64,000 bases of DNA. It comes from JBDHTQ01 sp039808765. Its GTDB lineage: Bacteria; Pseudomonadota; Alphaproteobacteria; UBA2400. The stretch's first letter is position 1, and each line of letters starts with the position of its first letter. The translations under genes were made by a program, and so were the position numbers. Under the pieces are notes generated by a model that worked only from the letters and a program-made list of their open reading frames with translations, was not told the DNA's origin and did no database searches. Shown piece after piece: positions 26,642 through 35,886 of this stretch. Location of the stretch: contig JBDHTQ010000003.1 of NCBI GenBank assembly GCA_039808765.1, positions 62,001-126,000 on the forward strand, given 5' to 3'.

Positions 26642-27583
26642 ATGGTCATGAAGCATTTTATTTCTAATGATCTTGTTATGCCTTTTCAATTGGATGTCTC
26701 AAACCTGCGCGGTCGTCTCGCGCGCATGGGGCCAGAGCTGGATGCAATTCTTTCACGACACGATTATCCGCATTGCGTTGCCAACCTGCTTGCAGAAACA
26801 ATTGTTCTAACTGCACTTTTGGCTGGAATGTTAAAGTATCAAGGTGTTTTTACCCTTCAGGTTAAAGCTGATGGTCCCGTCATTATGATGGTTGCAGATG
26901 TTGATAGTCAGGGTCATATACGTGCGTATGCGCAATTTGATCACGATCATGAGCTGATGGGAAAAAAAGATGCTCAGGCTGGTGTGTTACTGGGGCAGGG
27001 TTATCTGGCTTTTACGGTTGATCAGGGTCCAGACACCGAGCGTTATCAAGGCATGGTTGAGCTGGAAGGTCTGCGCATGGCAGATTTCGCGCAAAACTAC
27101 TTCCGTCGTTCTGAACAAATCGATACCGGTTTTGCTATCGCCACCCGTTATGATGAAGAGCAAGGATGGCAAGCCGGTGGATTGATGTTGCAAAGATTAC
27201 CAGAGCAAAAAACCGGTGCCGGTACGTCTGAAGAAGATGATTGGCGACGCATTATGATTTTAACTGCAACGGCTACACCAGAAGAACTTGCCAGCCGTAT
27301 TTTAAGTGCTGAAGAACTATTGTTCCGGCTTTTTCATGAAGAGCAGGTACGTGTATATGAACCACATTTTTTAAAGGATCAATGTCGCTGCTCGCGTCAA
27401 CGCGTGGCCTACGTCTTGGGAACTTTAAGTGTGCAGGACAGAGCGGAAATCGAGGAACAAGGCTTGGCTGAAATTACGTGTGAGTTTTGTGGGCGACATT
27501 ATGAGTTTACTGCCGAAGACGTTGCTAAAAGTTTAGCCGGGAACGATCTTCCTTCTGATACAGACGAGGTCACACGGCATTAG
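26642..27583 (+). CDS. hslO: redox-regulated chaperone Hsp33
   Basis: A 313-residue cytoplasmic holdase activated by oxidation. The N-terminal substrate-binding domain (LAETIVLTALLAGMLKYQGVFTLQVKADGPV) is followed by a C-terminal zinc domain with Cys in CRCS and CEFC (CXC...CXXC), the redox switch. The length is normal. ATG 26642 and an in-frame ATG at 26648 are both possible starts. It is divergent from recX. In many bacteria hslO is under RpoH control; I cannot identify such a promoter here with confidence. Confidence 0.96.
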   Translation: MVMKHFISNDLVMPFQLDVSNLRGRLARMGPELDAILSRHDYPHCVANLLAETIVLTALLAGMLKYQGVFTLQVKADGPVIMMVADVDSQGHIRAYAQFDHDHELMGKKDAQAGVLLGQGYLAFTVDQGPDTERYQGMVELEGLRMADFAQNYFRRSEQIDTGFAIATRYDEEQGWQAGGLMLQRLPEQKTGAGTSEEDDWRRIMILTATATPEELASRILSAEELLFRLFHEEQVRVYEPHFLKDQCRCSRQRVAYVLGTLSVQDRAEIEEQGLAEITCEFCGRHYEFTAEDVAKSLAGNDLPSDTDEVTRH

Positions 27584-27702
27584 CTTTGCTGCACTGCACA
27601 ATCAAATGAGCTTAAAATAAAATATATCCGGTCTGGTCAAACAGTCGTGATCGTGCTTTATTCCCTTTCAGAAAAATAAATTTTTGGGAGAGGAGAATTT
27701 AG

Positions 27703-28425
27703 ATGTCACGTATCGCTGTTGTTACCGGAGGGACGCGCGGAATTGGTGCTGCGATTGCCAAAGAATTAAAGGCAGCCGGACGCACTGTTGCTGCAACCTA
27801 TCATGGGAATGAAGAGGCCGCGCACAAGTTTATGGCTGAGACAGGGATTGCATGTTTTAAATTTGATGTCGGAAACGAAAGCAGTGTTGAGGCCGGTGTA
27901 AAGCAAATTGTCGAGACATTGGGACCCATTGATATTCTTGTCAATAACGCAGGTGTTACCCGCGATGCATTTCTGCATAAAATGAATTCTGATTCATGGC
28001 ATCAAGTTATCGAAACAAATTTGACATCATGTTTTTACATGTCGCGTGCTGTGATTCTGGGTATGCGTGAGCGGTTGTGGGGGCGCATTGTCAACATCAG
28101 CTCCATCAACGGGCAAAAGGGGCAAATGGGTCAAGCCAATTATGCTGCAGCAAAAGCTGGCATGATCGGCTTCACGAAGGCTCTTGCCCAAGAAAATGCA
28201 CCAAAAGGGGTTACTGTTAATGCCATTGCGCCGGGCTACATTGCCACTGAAATGGTGGCTGCCATCGAACCCAGCATTTTGGAAAAAATCGTTTCACAAA
28301 TTCCTGTGGGTCGTTTGGGCAAGCCGGAAGAAATTGCGATGTGTGTTAAATTTTTGACCAGTGATGATGCAGGATGGATGACAGGTTCAACCCTTACGAT
28401 CAACGGGGGACAATACTACACTTAG
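27703..28425 (+). CDS. phaB: acetoacetyl-CoA reductase (NADPH)
   Basis: A 240-residue short-chain dehydrogenase that reduces acetoacetyl-CoA to (R)-3-hydroxybutyryl-CoA for polyhydroxybutyrate. The cofactor loop is TGGTRGIG, the NNAG motif is present, and catalytic Ser-Tyr-Lys lie in NISSINGQKGQMGQANYAAAKAG. The QKGQ.GQ.NY segment and C-terminal INGGQYY are typical of PhaB rather than FabG. AGGAG precedes the ATG. phaC and phaA are not in the window; the next gene is a small helical protein. Confidence 0.93.
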   Translation: MSRIAVVTGGTRGIGAAIAKELKAAGRTVAATYHGNEEAAHKFMAETGIACFKFDVGNESSVEAGVKQIVETLGPIDILVNNAGVTRDAFLHKMNSDSWHQVIETNLTSCFYMSRAVILGMRERLWGRIVNISSINGQKGQMGQANYAAAKAGMIGFTKALAQENAPKGVTVNAIAPGYIATEMVAAIEPSILEKIVSQIPVGRLGKPEEIAMCVKFLTSDDAGWMTGSTLTINGGQYYT

Positions 28426-28508
28426 CTGGTTTACGCATGCCATGTTGCGCGTAGCAATGTGGCCATGTATAGATTTATTTTTGCGTTTTGCTTAAAGAGA
28501 GGAAGATC

Positions 28509-28895
28509 ATGTTGGATGCTCAGTTTGTGCAAACCCTGCAAAAAATTTCCTCTCTCAAGGCAGATTTAGAGCAAGGAAAATTGGTGGATGCGCAGGTTGT
28601 AGGGGCAGAGGTTAATGCGCTACTCAGCAGCCTGAAAGAAGTGAGTAAAGCTGAGGCCGAGACCTATCTCCCTCAACTGCAAAAAGTCGTTGACGGCTTG
28701 GATCAACTAACGTTGGGGTATGAGGCGATTGCGGGGCAAACAAAAAGCAATCTTGAGCGCTTAAACCAAGTATCGCGTGCCAGTACAGCCTATGCCCAGC
28801 GCGGGGCACAGATGGGGCAGCAATATCCCCTTAACCAGCCATTGGAAGAAATTTTGTCCCCTGCACACGTCCATGTCGATAAAAAAGAGACATAA
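28509..28895 (+). CDS. hypothetical helical protein, 128 residues
   Basis: A soluble, almost entirely alpha-helical protein (FVQTLQKISSLKADLEQGKLVDAQVVGAEVNALLSSLKEVSKAEAETYLPQLQKVVDGLDQL). AGAGAGGAAG precedes the ATG at 28509. It lies 83 bases after phaB and could share its transcript. Coiled-coil proteins downstream of pha genes are sometimes phasins, and small helical proteins also include export chaperones; the sequence alone does not decide. Confidence 0.6.
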   Translation: MLDAQFVQTLQKISSLKADLEQGKLVDAQVVGAEVNALLSSLKEVSKAEAETYLPQLQKVVDGLDQLTLGYEAIAGQTKSNLERLNQVSRASTAYAQRGAQMGQQYPLNQPLEEILSPAHVHVDKKET

Positions 28896-28984
28896 TTTCT
28901 ATAGTTTATTTTTTCGGCATGGTTCTTGCTTTTCATTATTTTAGTGAACGATTTATGTTCAGGACGCCTTTTTAGGGGGGATGG

Positions 28985-29482
28985 ATGCGGAAAAATTTAC
29001 CGATCTTGCTCTGCACGTTTCTCTTGAGCCTGCTTACGGCTTGCGGTGATCCCATGTTGAATATGGCTACAGCAGGGGGGACATTGGTCAGCTACTCGGT
29101 AATTGGGAAAGGCCCCCTCGATTATGGTCTTAGCCGCTATACGAAGCAGGATTGCGATGTACGTAATCCTAAAAAATATAATGGTGCTTATTGTGTTGAT
29201 CTTGCCCAAGTAAATGCCCTACGACCGGAAGATATGGTTTATTGTTATAGCACATTGGGCACACCGTATTGCTCGCGCATTAAAGACCCATATGGCAATG
29301 GTGATCAGCCGCTCGGCTCGACAACAGTTACGGCAAAATCCTATTCGGCACGTCGGAATATTGTTGTGGCAGAAACGGCACCGGTAGCGCCCATAGATAA
29401 AGCGTCGGATGTTAATAAACTCAAGCAACCGCAATCGATTTTGCCGCCCACAGCCCAAGATGCAGCGCAGCGAGGAAGCTAG
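28985..29482 (+). CDS. putative lipoprotein, 165 residues
   Basis: The signal peptide KNLPILLCTFLLSLLTACGD ends in a lipobox (LTAC), so the mature protein should be lipidated at Cys20. Mature part features are a hydrophobic segment (MLNMATAGGTLVSYSVIGKGPLDYGLS), then four cysteines in KQDCDVRN, AYCVDL, YCYSTLGTPYCSR, perhaps two disulfides. GGGGGG precedes the ATG. The stop codon lies 3 bases before a tandem palindromic repeat. Similar Cys-containing lipoproteins are widespread in alphaproteobacteria, with unknown function. Confidence 0.75.
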   Translation: MRKNLPILLCTFLLSLLTACGDPMLNMATAGGTLVSYSVIGKGPLDYGLSRYTKQDCDVRNPKKYNGAYCVDLAQVNALRPEDMVYCYSTLGTPYCSRIKDPYGNGDQPLGSTTVTAKSYSARRNIVVAETAPVAPIDKASDVNKLKQPQSILPPTAQDAAQRGS

Positions 29483-29485
29483 AGC

Positions 29486-29583
29486 AAATCCCGAAAAGAT
29501 GGGATCGAAAGAGACCATCTTTGACGACGTATTTGCGTCAAAAGAAATGAAAAGGAGCGCGTCTTGGAGATGCGCTCGAGTTT
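29486..29583. repeat. dispersed palindromic repeat, locus 1 unit a
   Basis: A 98-base unit starting AAATCCCGAAAAGATGG. It holds three potential stem-loops: AAGATGG...CCATCTT, TTTGACG...CGTCAAA, and GAGCGC...GCGCTC. It lies directly after the lipoprotein stop. The same unit occurs in tandem next to it and, also in tandem, at 54370-54560. Confidence 0.9.
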
Positions 29584-29673
29584 AAATCCCGAAAAGATGG
29601 GCGCGTAGAGACCATCTTTGACGACGTATTTGCGTCAAAAGAAATGAAAAGGAGCGCGTCTTGGAGATGCGCT
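29584..29673. repeat. dispersed palindromic repeat, locus 1 unit b
   Basis: The second tandem copy. It differs from unit a essentially only in the loop of the first hairpin and at its last few bases. Both locus-1 units share AAAAGGAGCGCG where both locus-2 units have AAACAGAGCGCG. It ends 22 bases from the convergent gene at 29695-30624. Confidence 0.9.
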
Positions 29674-29694
29674 TTAGGCTTTTTAGTAAAGCGG

Positions 29695-30624
29695 CTAAGC
29701 GTGCGACCAGACAAATTGGTCGACGGTTGTGAACATTCCTGCCAAATCAAAACGCGCTTTTTCATAGAGCGTTGGCTCGTTTAAAGCAACATGGAACGAG
29801 CGACCAACCAAGAAATAGGGATGGTCTGCTGGCACCATCACCCACAGCGTTTTATCTATAAAGGCAAAACGTGCTTCAGGATGGGTGTGAATGATGTTGT
29901 TGACGCTGTTTAAAAAATTTTGGGTGAAGTGAGGCTCATTGTTTTTTGCCGAAAAGATTTGATGTGTGGTGGAAAGAGGGGTAACGGTCCATTCTTGTTG
30001 CGTGGCTTCACCTTGTGGCTTGATAGGGTGGGGAAGAATAATGGCAGTGCCTTCAGGTGGGTTGTTGAGGCGAATGCTGCCTACCCAACCTTCAAAATTT
30101 GCTTTTTTTCCGCGATAAATCCGGTATTTTGTTTTGGGCCATGATGAGATTGTGGCCAACTGCATGGGAATACCAAACCGCTCGCCCGTAATGATATTGG
30201 CGATGCCGGTTTGATCTGTGGGGTCGAGAAGACCTGTGCGCCGAAACGGTTCGCGTGGAAAATGTATGCCATGCAAGGCATAATTCCAACGCCCATATTC
30301 CCTTAGCAGGAATGGCAGAGTCTCATTTTTAAATGTATTGTTAAGCCGAAGAAGCGGCATGTTAAACCAGCCGAACAATATCGGAGTCAAAATAAGCGCC
30401 AGAATAAAAAACATGCGCCAAGGGAAGTCGGGCGTCAAAATTGTGCCGAATAAAATAAACATCCCACCAACGAGCACCAAGCGAATATACTCCTGCTCTA
30501 CGCGTAAAAACTTCCGCGCACGCTCCATTCTCTCCATAAGTGTCATCAAATCAGGAGCAATTGCATCACCTGTTTGTGGAAGGTCAGCTATCGATGCTTT
30601 GCTTGAAGATGTGGGAACGCTCAT
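29695..30624 (-). CDS. DUF3137-like membrane protein
   Basis: A 309-residue protein with two adjacent transmembrane helices (about 48-62 and 70-86: IRLVLVGGMFILFGTIL, MFFILALILTPILFGWF). After them comes a soluble domain with beta strands, ending FAFIDKTLWVMVPADHPYF and LAGMFTTVDQFVW. The helix-pair plus domain layout and the late ..AFIDKTLWVMVP.. strand fit DUF3137 as I recall it. The first codon overlaps the smc stop by 4 bases (ATGA), so it is co-transcribed with smc and translationally coupled. Function is unknown. Confidence 0.65.
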   Translation of the reverse strand: MSVPTSSSKASIADLPQTGDAIAPDLMTLMERMERARKFLRVEQEYIRLVLVGGMFILFGTILTPDFPWRMFFILALILTPILFGWFNMPLLRLNNTFKNETLPFLLREYGRWNYALHGIHFPREPFRRTGLLDPTDQTGIANIITGERFGIPMQLATISSWPKTKYRIYRGKKANFEGWVGSIRLNNPPEGTAIILPHPIKPQGEATQQEWTVTPLSTTHQIFSAKNNEPHFTQNFLNSVNNIIHTHPEARFAFIDKTLWVMVPADHPYFLVGRSFHVALNEPTLYEKARFDLAGMFTTVDQFVWSHA

Positions 30625-33600
30625 GCCGCAGCTGACTCCTTCAAAGATTCTGCCGATTGCAGGTCAACCGACACAAGTTTCGAAACACCTTTTTCCATCA
30701 TCGTTACCCCATACAAACGATCCATCCTGCTCATTGTGAGCCGTTGGTGGGTGATAACAAGAAAACGGGTTGTCCCTTCTCGCACCATATGTTCCAACAA
30801 AGAACAAAAACGGTCAATATTTGCCTCATCCAAAGGTGCATCAACTTCGTCGAGAACGCAAATGGGCGATGGATTGACCAAGAACACCGCAAAAAGCAAG
30901 GCGAGTGATGTTAACGCCTGTTCGCCACCTGAAAGAAGTGTAAGGTTTTGCAGTTTTTTTCCTGGCGGAGATGCAATGATTTCCAATCCTGCATTCAGCG
31001 GATCGTCGGCTTCTGTTAAGCGCAGTTCCGCACTTCCTCCACCAAAAAGACTGTGAAAAAGGGTGGTAAAATGCTTTTGCACATCGTCGAAGGCGGCGAG
31101 CAGCCGTTCACGGGCTTCTTTATTCAGGCTTGAGATTCCGTGACGCAATTTGGCAATGGCATCAAGCAAGTCTTGCTTTTCAGAAATCATGAGGTCGATT
31201 TGCGCTTGTTGCTCTTCTGCTTCTTGCTCGGCACGCAGGTTGACTGGACCCAGAGCTTCACGCTCGCGAAGAATTTTTTCGATGCGCACTTCTACCATTT
31301 CGGGTTCCGGCAGCGGACGATCCGCTTGAACTTCGGCAATATTGAGAAGTGCTTCGGGGGTGCAACTGCATTTCTCGTCTATCCGATCGTAAAGATCCGA
31401 TTGGGCTTGCTGTAACGTGCTGACGTGGGTTTGCAATCGTGCCCGCTCTTCACGAGCGTCGGTCATCTTGCTTTCGGTTTGCCGCATTTCCTGCTCCAAG
31501 GAACGGGCTATCGTTTCAGCTTCTGCCAGCGTGTCTGAACTGGTGGTGCAGGCGGCTTGTGCTTCCCTGATTGTTTCAAGCAGTGCGTCACGCTGTTGAG
31601 ATAATTCGGCGGGCTTACTGTTCAGGGTGCTGATAAGCTCCTCACTATCCCGCTGGCGTTTTTCCAATTCCACCATACGCTCGCTGGCACCGGTTGAGCG
31701 ACTGAGCCATTTTTCTTTGTCGCTGCGAAGCGCATTCAGGCGCTGCTGACGCTGGGCAATTCCATGATCAAACTGGCGGCGCGAGGCTTCCGCTTCTGCG
31801 GCATCATTTTGCTTATGAGCAAGGGTGGTTCTGGCCTCTGCCAGCATGGCGCGTTGTGCCTGTACATCCGGCAAACCGGCTTTGATGCTATTGATTTCAT
31901 CCAGCTCTTGGGAAAGAATTGCCAATTCTGACTGTACGCGCTCTTGTACTTCGCGAATTGCCGCTAGCTTGGTGGCTTGTGCGGCAAGTGCAGCTTCAGC
32001 TTCGGCAGCGGTGCGTTTCGTTTGCGAAACTTTGCTATGCGCCTCATTTACTTTGGTCCGATTGAGTTTTAAAGCCTCGCTTGATTGCGTGGCGTCTTCT
32101 TGCGCTTTGGTCAGAACGTGTGCGGCAAACGTCTTGTTTTCTTCGGCGTTTTTATGATCGTTTTCCAATTCGCTCAAGCGATTACGCTGTTGCAGTTTAA
32201 GTGCAGCGGCGGTAGGCGCACCTGTTTTAATGCACACACCATCCCATCGCCAAGCTGCACCTTCCTTTGTGACCAAACACTGGCCTGGAGAAAGCGTGGA
32301 AAAATATTTTTCTGCCTCTGCTTCGCTGCTTACCACACCAATGTGAGCCAACCGGCGGGTGAGGGCTTGAGGGGCACGTACATGAGATAAAAGCGGATCA
32401 ATTTCAGCAGCAAAAGTGGCCGGTGCAGAGGGTGAAGACGGAGAAGCGCTGTGCCAATATGCCGGTGCTTCTGAATCAAGCGGGAGCGATAAATCTTCGC
32501 CCAAGGCAGCTGCCAAAGCTTGTTCATAACCCTTATCTGCTTCAATCTGGTCAAGGGCAGGCGCAAAGTCATTTTGACCGGCGGCGAGAATACGCTGAAT
32601 GGCTTTGATCTCAGCATTAATGCCGCTGAGGGCTGCATCCGCTTCGTTAAGCTTAATGCGCGCGGCTTGAACGGTGTTTTCAGTTTGTGTGCGCTTTTGT
32701 TCGTCAGCGTCAACTTGAGCTTGCGCTGTTTTCAAAGCCTGTTCTGCCTGCTCAACTGCTTCTTGGGCGCTATGCACAAAAAGGTCTGTCAGTTGTTGCG
32801 CTTCAATTTTTGTGCGTTCAGCAGTATTTTGGTCACGCTTTTGTTCGGCGCGTATTTTGCGGTTTTGATGGTCGTTCAGGCGACGTTCAACTGCCAGCAC
32901 ATCGGCTTCGGTCAGTGCCAACTCTTTTTGCAAATGGGCGACGATACCTTCAGCTTCTTCACGGGCATGCAGGGCTGCCTCAACCGTTTTCAACAATTGT
33001 GCCTTTTGGGCTTCAACTGAATCATCATGCTGTTCCAGAGCCGCAATTTCGTTTTGAATATCATGAATGGCTTTTTGTGCATCCTCGGCCAGACCTGCTT
33101 CGCGGACGCGATCATTTTCCACTTGAAGCCGTTGACCGCGGGCATTTTCCAGTGCAGTTGAAACGCGAACGCTTTCAGCTTCAATTTGTTCACGGGCAAC
33201 AACCAGTCGCTGAAGGGCTGCGGCTTTGCGTGCCTCTTCTTGCCGTAATGCCGGCAAAACGTCGGCGGCTTCCAGACGTGCAGTTTCAATTTTTGCCACG
33301 TCCAGCATAAGGGTGGCGACATGCTGATCTGCCAGTTTATACGCTTCATGTGCATCGGCAAGCTGACGGTGCAGGTGACTCCACTTCAGGTGCAACAACA
33401 TAGCTTCTTGACGTCGCAGTTCGGCATTGATGTTGCGATAACGCGACGCTTGGCGAGCTTGTTTCTTTAAAAGATTGAGCTGGGCATCCATTGTGCCCAT
33501 CACATCTTCAACACGTGTCAGATTTGTCTCGGCTTGTTTTAAACGCAACTCTGCTTCGTGGCGGCGGGAATGCAATCCCGTGATGCCAGCTGCCTCTTCC

Positions 33601-34097
33601 AACAGCAAACGTCGCTCCGTTGGTTTGGCGGCAATAAGTGCGCCGATTCGTCCTTGGCTGACAATTGAGGCCGAATGTGGACCAGTGCCATTATCTTGAA
33701 AAAGGAGAGCGACATCTTTTGCGCGCACGCTCTTTCCGTTTACACGATATTCCGAGCCTTCGCCGCGCTCAATACGGCGCATAACTTCCAGTTGTGCGGC
33801 GCTTGAAAAAGGAGGGGGGAGTGCTGTGTTTAAGCCCTCACTATCCACCACCAGCGACACTTGCGCCAAATTGCGGGCAGGGCGTTTATCCGAGCCGCCG
33901 AAAATAACATCATCCATCCCGTCGCCGCGCATGCGTTTAGCCGAGGATTCGCCCATGACCCAGCGCAGGGCCTCCACAAGATTGGACTTGCCGCAGCCAT
34001 TGGGGCCGACAATGCCTGTCAAACCTTGGGCAATTTCAAGCTCGGTGGGTTCAAGAAAAGATTTAAATCCGGATAGTTTTAATGATGAAAATTGCAC
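30621..34097 (-). CDS. smc: chromosome segregation protein SMC
   Basis: An 1158-residue condensin ATPase. The N-terminal head has LSGFKSFLEPTELEIAQGLTGIVGPNGCGKSNLVEALRWVMG (Walker A). Long coiled coils (about 170-500 and 640-990) flank the hinge (about 500-640). The C-terminal head has LLSGGEQALTSLALLFAV (ABC signature) and PICVLDEVDAPLD (Walker B). I place the start at GTG 34097 (MQFSSLKLSG), with GAGGG 6 bases upstream; a TTG at 34109 would extend it by 4 residues. A short G9/C6 hairpin lies between it and the upstream dsbA-like gene. Confidence 0.97.
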   Translation of the reverse strand: MQFSSLKLSGFKSFLEPTELEIAQGLTGIVGPNGCGKSNLVEALRWVMGESSAKRMRGDGMDDVIFGGSDKRPARNLAQVSLVVDSEGLNTALPPPFSSAAQLEVMRRIERGEGSEYRVNGKSVRAKDVALLFQDNGTGPHSASIVSQGRIGALIAAKPTERRLLLEEAAGITGLHSRRHEAELRLKQAETNLTRVEDVMGTMDAQLNLLKKQARQASRYRNINAELRRQEAMLLHLKWSHLHRQLADAHEAYKLADQHVATLMLDVAKIETARLEAADVLPALRQEEARKAAALQRLVVAREQIEAESVRVSTALENARGQRLQVENDRVREAGLAEDAQKAIHDIQNEIAALEQHDDSVEAQKAQLLKTVEAALHAREEAEGIVAHLQKELALTEADVLAVERRLNDHQNRKIRAEQKRDQNTAERTKIEAQQLTDLFVHSAQEAVEQAEQALKTAQAQVDADEQKRTQTENTVQAARIKLNEADAALSGINAEIKAIQRILAAGQNDFAPALDQIEADKGYEQALAAALGEDLSLPLDSEAPAYWHSASPSSPSAPATFAAEIDPLLSHVRAPQALTRRLAHIGVVSSEAEAEKYFSTLSPGQCLVTKEGAAWRWDGVCIKTGAPTAAALKLQQRNRLSELENDHKNAEENKTFAAHVLTKAQEDATQSSEALKLNRTKVNEAHSKVSQTKRTAAEAEAALAAQATKLAAIREVQERVQSELAILSQELDEINSIKAGLPDVQAQRAMLAEARTTLAHKQNDAAEAEASRRQFDHGIAQRQQRLNALRSDKEKWLSRSTGASERMVELEKRQRDSEELISTLNSKPAELSQQRDALLETIREAQAACTTSSDTLAEAETIARSLEQEMRQTESKMTDAREERARLQTHVSTLQQAQSDLYDRIDEKCSCTPEALLNIAEVQADRPLPEPEMVEVRIEKILREREALGPVNLRAEQEAEEQQAQIDLMISEKQDLLDAIAKLRHGISSLNKEARERLLAAFDDVQKHFTTLFHSLFGGGSAELRLTEADDPLNAGLEIIASPPGKKLQNLTLLSGGEQALTSLALLFAVFLVNPSPICVLDEVDAPLDEANIDRFCSLLEHMVREGTTRFLVITHQRLTMSRMDRLYGVTMMEKGVSKLVSVDLQSAESLKESAAA

Positions 34098-34131
34098 GGA
34101 TACCCTCAATATTTTTTATGGGAAACAATAC

Positions 34132-34147
34132 GGGGGGGGGACCCCCC
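34132..34147. other. G9-A-C6 hairpin between dsbA-like gene and smc
   Basis: Nine G residues (34132-34140), one A, then six C residues (34142-34147), so six G-C pairs with a 4-base loop can form. On the minus strand it falls 10 bases after the dsbA-like stop and 35 bases before the smc start. There is no T-run, so it is more likely a pause, an RNA-stability element or a slippage-prone tract than a terminator. Confidence 0.5.
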
Positions 34148-34157
34148 TCGAATCGGA

Positions 34158-34889
34158 CTATTTTGCTGTCGCTTTCTCAGGATTGAGGTGCTTCTCAATC
34201 ATTTGTGCAAATGCTGAATAGGTTTGATCACCCACGAGACGTTCCAACCCGCCTTCAAAAAGGAAAGTGGGTGTGGCGTTAACTTTTAGGTCGTTTGTGG
34301 CGTGCAAGCGATCACGAACAAGCTTGTTTTCAAGCGGTTTGCTGGCTGTGCAAGCGGCATATTGATCGGGAGAAAGTCCGGCAAAGCTGGCCATTTGGCG
34401 GATATGGTTTTCGCCATTGTTGCTCCCAATCCAGCTTCCTTGGGTCTTGTACAACCCTTCAGTAAAACCTTGATACGAATCAATCGGGAGGCATAATGCA
34501 GCCATCGCGGCGTGTAAGCCGACGAGATTAAAAGGGAACTCATGAATAACAAATCGTACTTTACCAGTATCGACATAATTCTTCTTAATTTCTGGCATTG
34601 TCTGCAGGTAAAAGTTTGCACAGTGGCTGCAGGTAAGGGAAGAATAAACATTGATGGTCAGTGGCGCGGAATCGCTGCCGATTGTGCGGTCGGTAAACGC
34701 TTGAGGGAAGGCCGGATCAATTTGGTCAGGGCTATTTAATGCTTGCTGTTGAATCTGCATTTCTGCGGCTTGTGAATTGTCTGATGACTGGATAGGAGCG
34801 CTTGCCAGCGCACTGGCCGATGTTAAAAAAGCGGCTGTGCTTAGCACGCATAGGGAAGAAATAATAACACGGCAAAAGCCTTTCAGCAT
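34158..34889 (-). CDS. DsbA-family thiol:disulfide oxidoreductase
   Basis: A 243-residue periplasmic thioredoxin-fold protein. The signal peptide MLKGFCRVIISSLCVLSTAAFLTSASALA precedes a Gln-rich linker. The active site is CSHC in VYSSLTCSHCANFYLQTMPEI, and the cis-Pro loop is VNATPTFLFEGG. This is the BdbD/Com1-like group that alphaproteobacteria often carry next to DUF721 and smc. GAGGAG lies 8 bases before the ATG at 34889, which fixes the start. It should form or repair disulfides in exported proteins. Confidence 0.92.
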   Translation of the reverse strand: MLKGFCRVIISSLCVLSTAAFLTSASALASAPIQSSDNSQAAEMQIQQQALNSPDQIDPAFPQAFTDRTIGSDSAPLTINVYSSLTCSHCANFYLQTMPEIKKNYVDTGKVRFVIHEFPFNLVGLHAAMAALCLPIDSYQGFTEGLYKTQGSWIGSNNGENHIRQMASFAGLSPDQYAACTASKPLENKLVRDRLHATNDLKVNATPTFLFEGGLERLVGDQTYSAFAQMIEKHLNPEKATAK

Positions 34890-35101
34890 AGTAAAACTCC
34901 TCATAAGACACACGCGCCATCGTATGACACTCGCGATGATGAACATTCACGTGTACACTATAGAGCAAGTCACCGATTCGCACCTAATAAAATGTTTTAA
35001 TTCTCTTTAAATGCGAAAAGAGTCTTACGCCATCCCGCATCCGGTCATTAACGGTCTGGGGGGTGATTTGAGGATATTGCAAGCGTTTTACGAAGGATTT
35101 A

Positions 35102-35299
35102 TCATGGAGTGTGAGCTTGGGATGCCGTCTTCACAGGCATCGAAGGTGTTCTTGGCTGTTCTTGCGGTTGTACAGCAAAGTAGCATAATGCATTGAATAT
35201 AACGATAACGCCAGCCATCCATACAATCGGATGCCCCCTAACAAGTGTCACGCCCTTGGGATCTTTTGTTACAAGAGGCAGTATTGGCATTCTTTGCAT
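35102..35299 (-). CDS. small single-span membrane protein, 65 residues
   Basis: A protein starting MQRMPILPLVTKDPKG with one transmembrane helix (IVWMAGVIVIFNALCYFAV) and a short Pro/Gln-rich tail. GAGGAG is followed by three ATG codons in a row (35305, 35302, 35299); the third has the best 6-base spacing. It lies between the DUF721 gene and the dsbA-like gene, on the same strand. No family is recognised. Confidence 0.55.
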   Translation of the reverse strand: MQRMPILPLVTKDPKGVTLVRGHPIVWMAGVIVIFNALCYFAVQPQEQPRTPSMPVKTASQAHTP

Positions 35300-35417
35300 C
35301 ATCATCTCCTCGTTAAAATAAAAGGGTATTAGAACTTCAACATTTTTTGCCAGGCTGATTTTAAAATTAGGTTGATTATGGCGCTTTTAAAAAATTGTCA
35401 ATAGAGGTTGTTGTTTT

Positions 35418-35858
35418 TTAGGCCTTTCCTTTAAGGCTTGCACCGAGTTTTCCTAACGCCAAGGAAAGACCATTATCCTCAATTCCTTCAACAAAAATTG
35501 GAGGGGCTTCAACGGAGCGTCGATTTTTTTTCACGCTTTGAAGTGCATCGACTCGCTTGATGAAGAGCTTTTCAACCGCGCGATGACCCAAAAAACCATT
35601 GATGCGTTGCAAAAGTCGTTCGCATTCGTGCTGTACGATCAAGAGGTCGCCGGGTGCAACAGCTAGCGTCAGGGTGGCTGAGGCAGAATTTTTTTGTCTC
35701 GGCATGGTCCATTGCGTGGGGGTTGCGCGCGCTGCCCATTCTGGTCCAACAACTTCTGGCCAGGCATGAATTAGTCCAACCAGATCAGGCTGGTTTTTGC
35801 CAACGGCTTGGGCGATCAACCGTTGAACAGAGCGAGTAAACGGGGAAAAGCTGGACAT
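35418..35858 (-). CDS. DUF721 (DciA-related) protein
   Basis: A 146-residue protein with the DUF721 pattern: SVQRLIAQAVGKNQPDLVGLIHAWPEVVGPEWAARATPTQW, then ATLTLAVAPGDLLIVQHECERLLQRIN. Other members of this family (DciA) load the replicative helicase, but the short alphaproteobacterial form next to mutY and dsbA is not well studied. The start at 35858 (MSSFSPFTRSVQ) is chosen by homology; no ribosome binding site is visible. A longer frame to 35897 would overlap divergent mutY. Confidence 0.85.
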   Translation of the reverse strand: MSSFSPFTRSVQRLIAQAVGKNQPDLVGLIHAWPEVVGPEWAARATPTQWTMPRQKNSASATLTLAVAPGDLLIVQHECERLLQRINGFLGHRAVEKLFIKRVDALQSVKKNRRSVEAPPIFVEGIEDNGLSLALGKLGASLKGKA

Positions 35859-35886
35859 TTGACAGCGAGTATTCCATGACAGAAGG

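Noticed and set aside
29538..29765. Minus-strand ORF across repeat locus 1, with a similar ORF at 54422-54688
   Set aside because: The shared peptide is simply the translation of the repeat, and it changes outside the repeat; no ribosome binding site.
32687..33310. Plus-strand 207-residue ORF opposite smc
   Set aside because: Antisense shadow of the coiled-coil region of smc, whose protein is clearly real.
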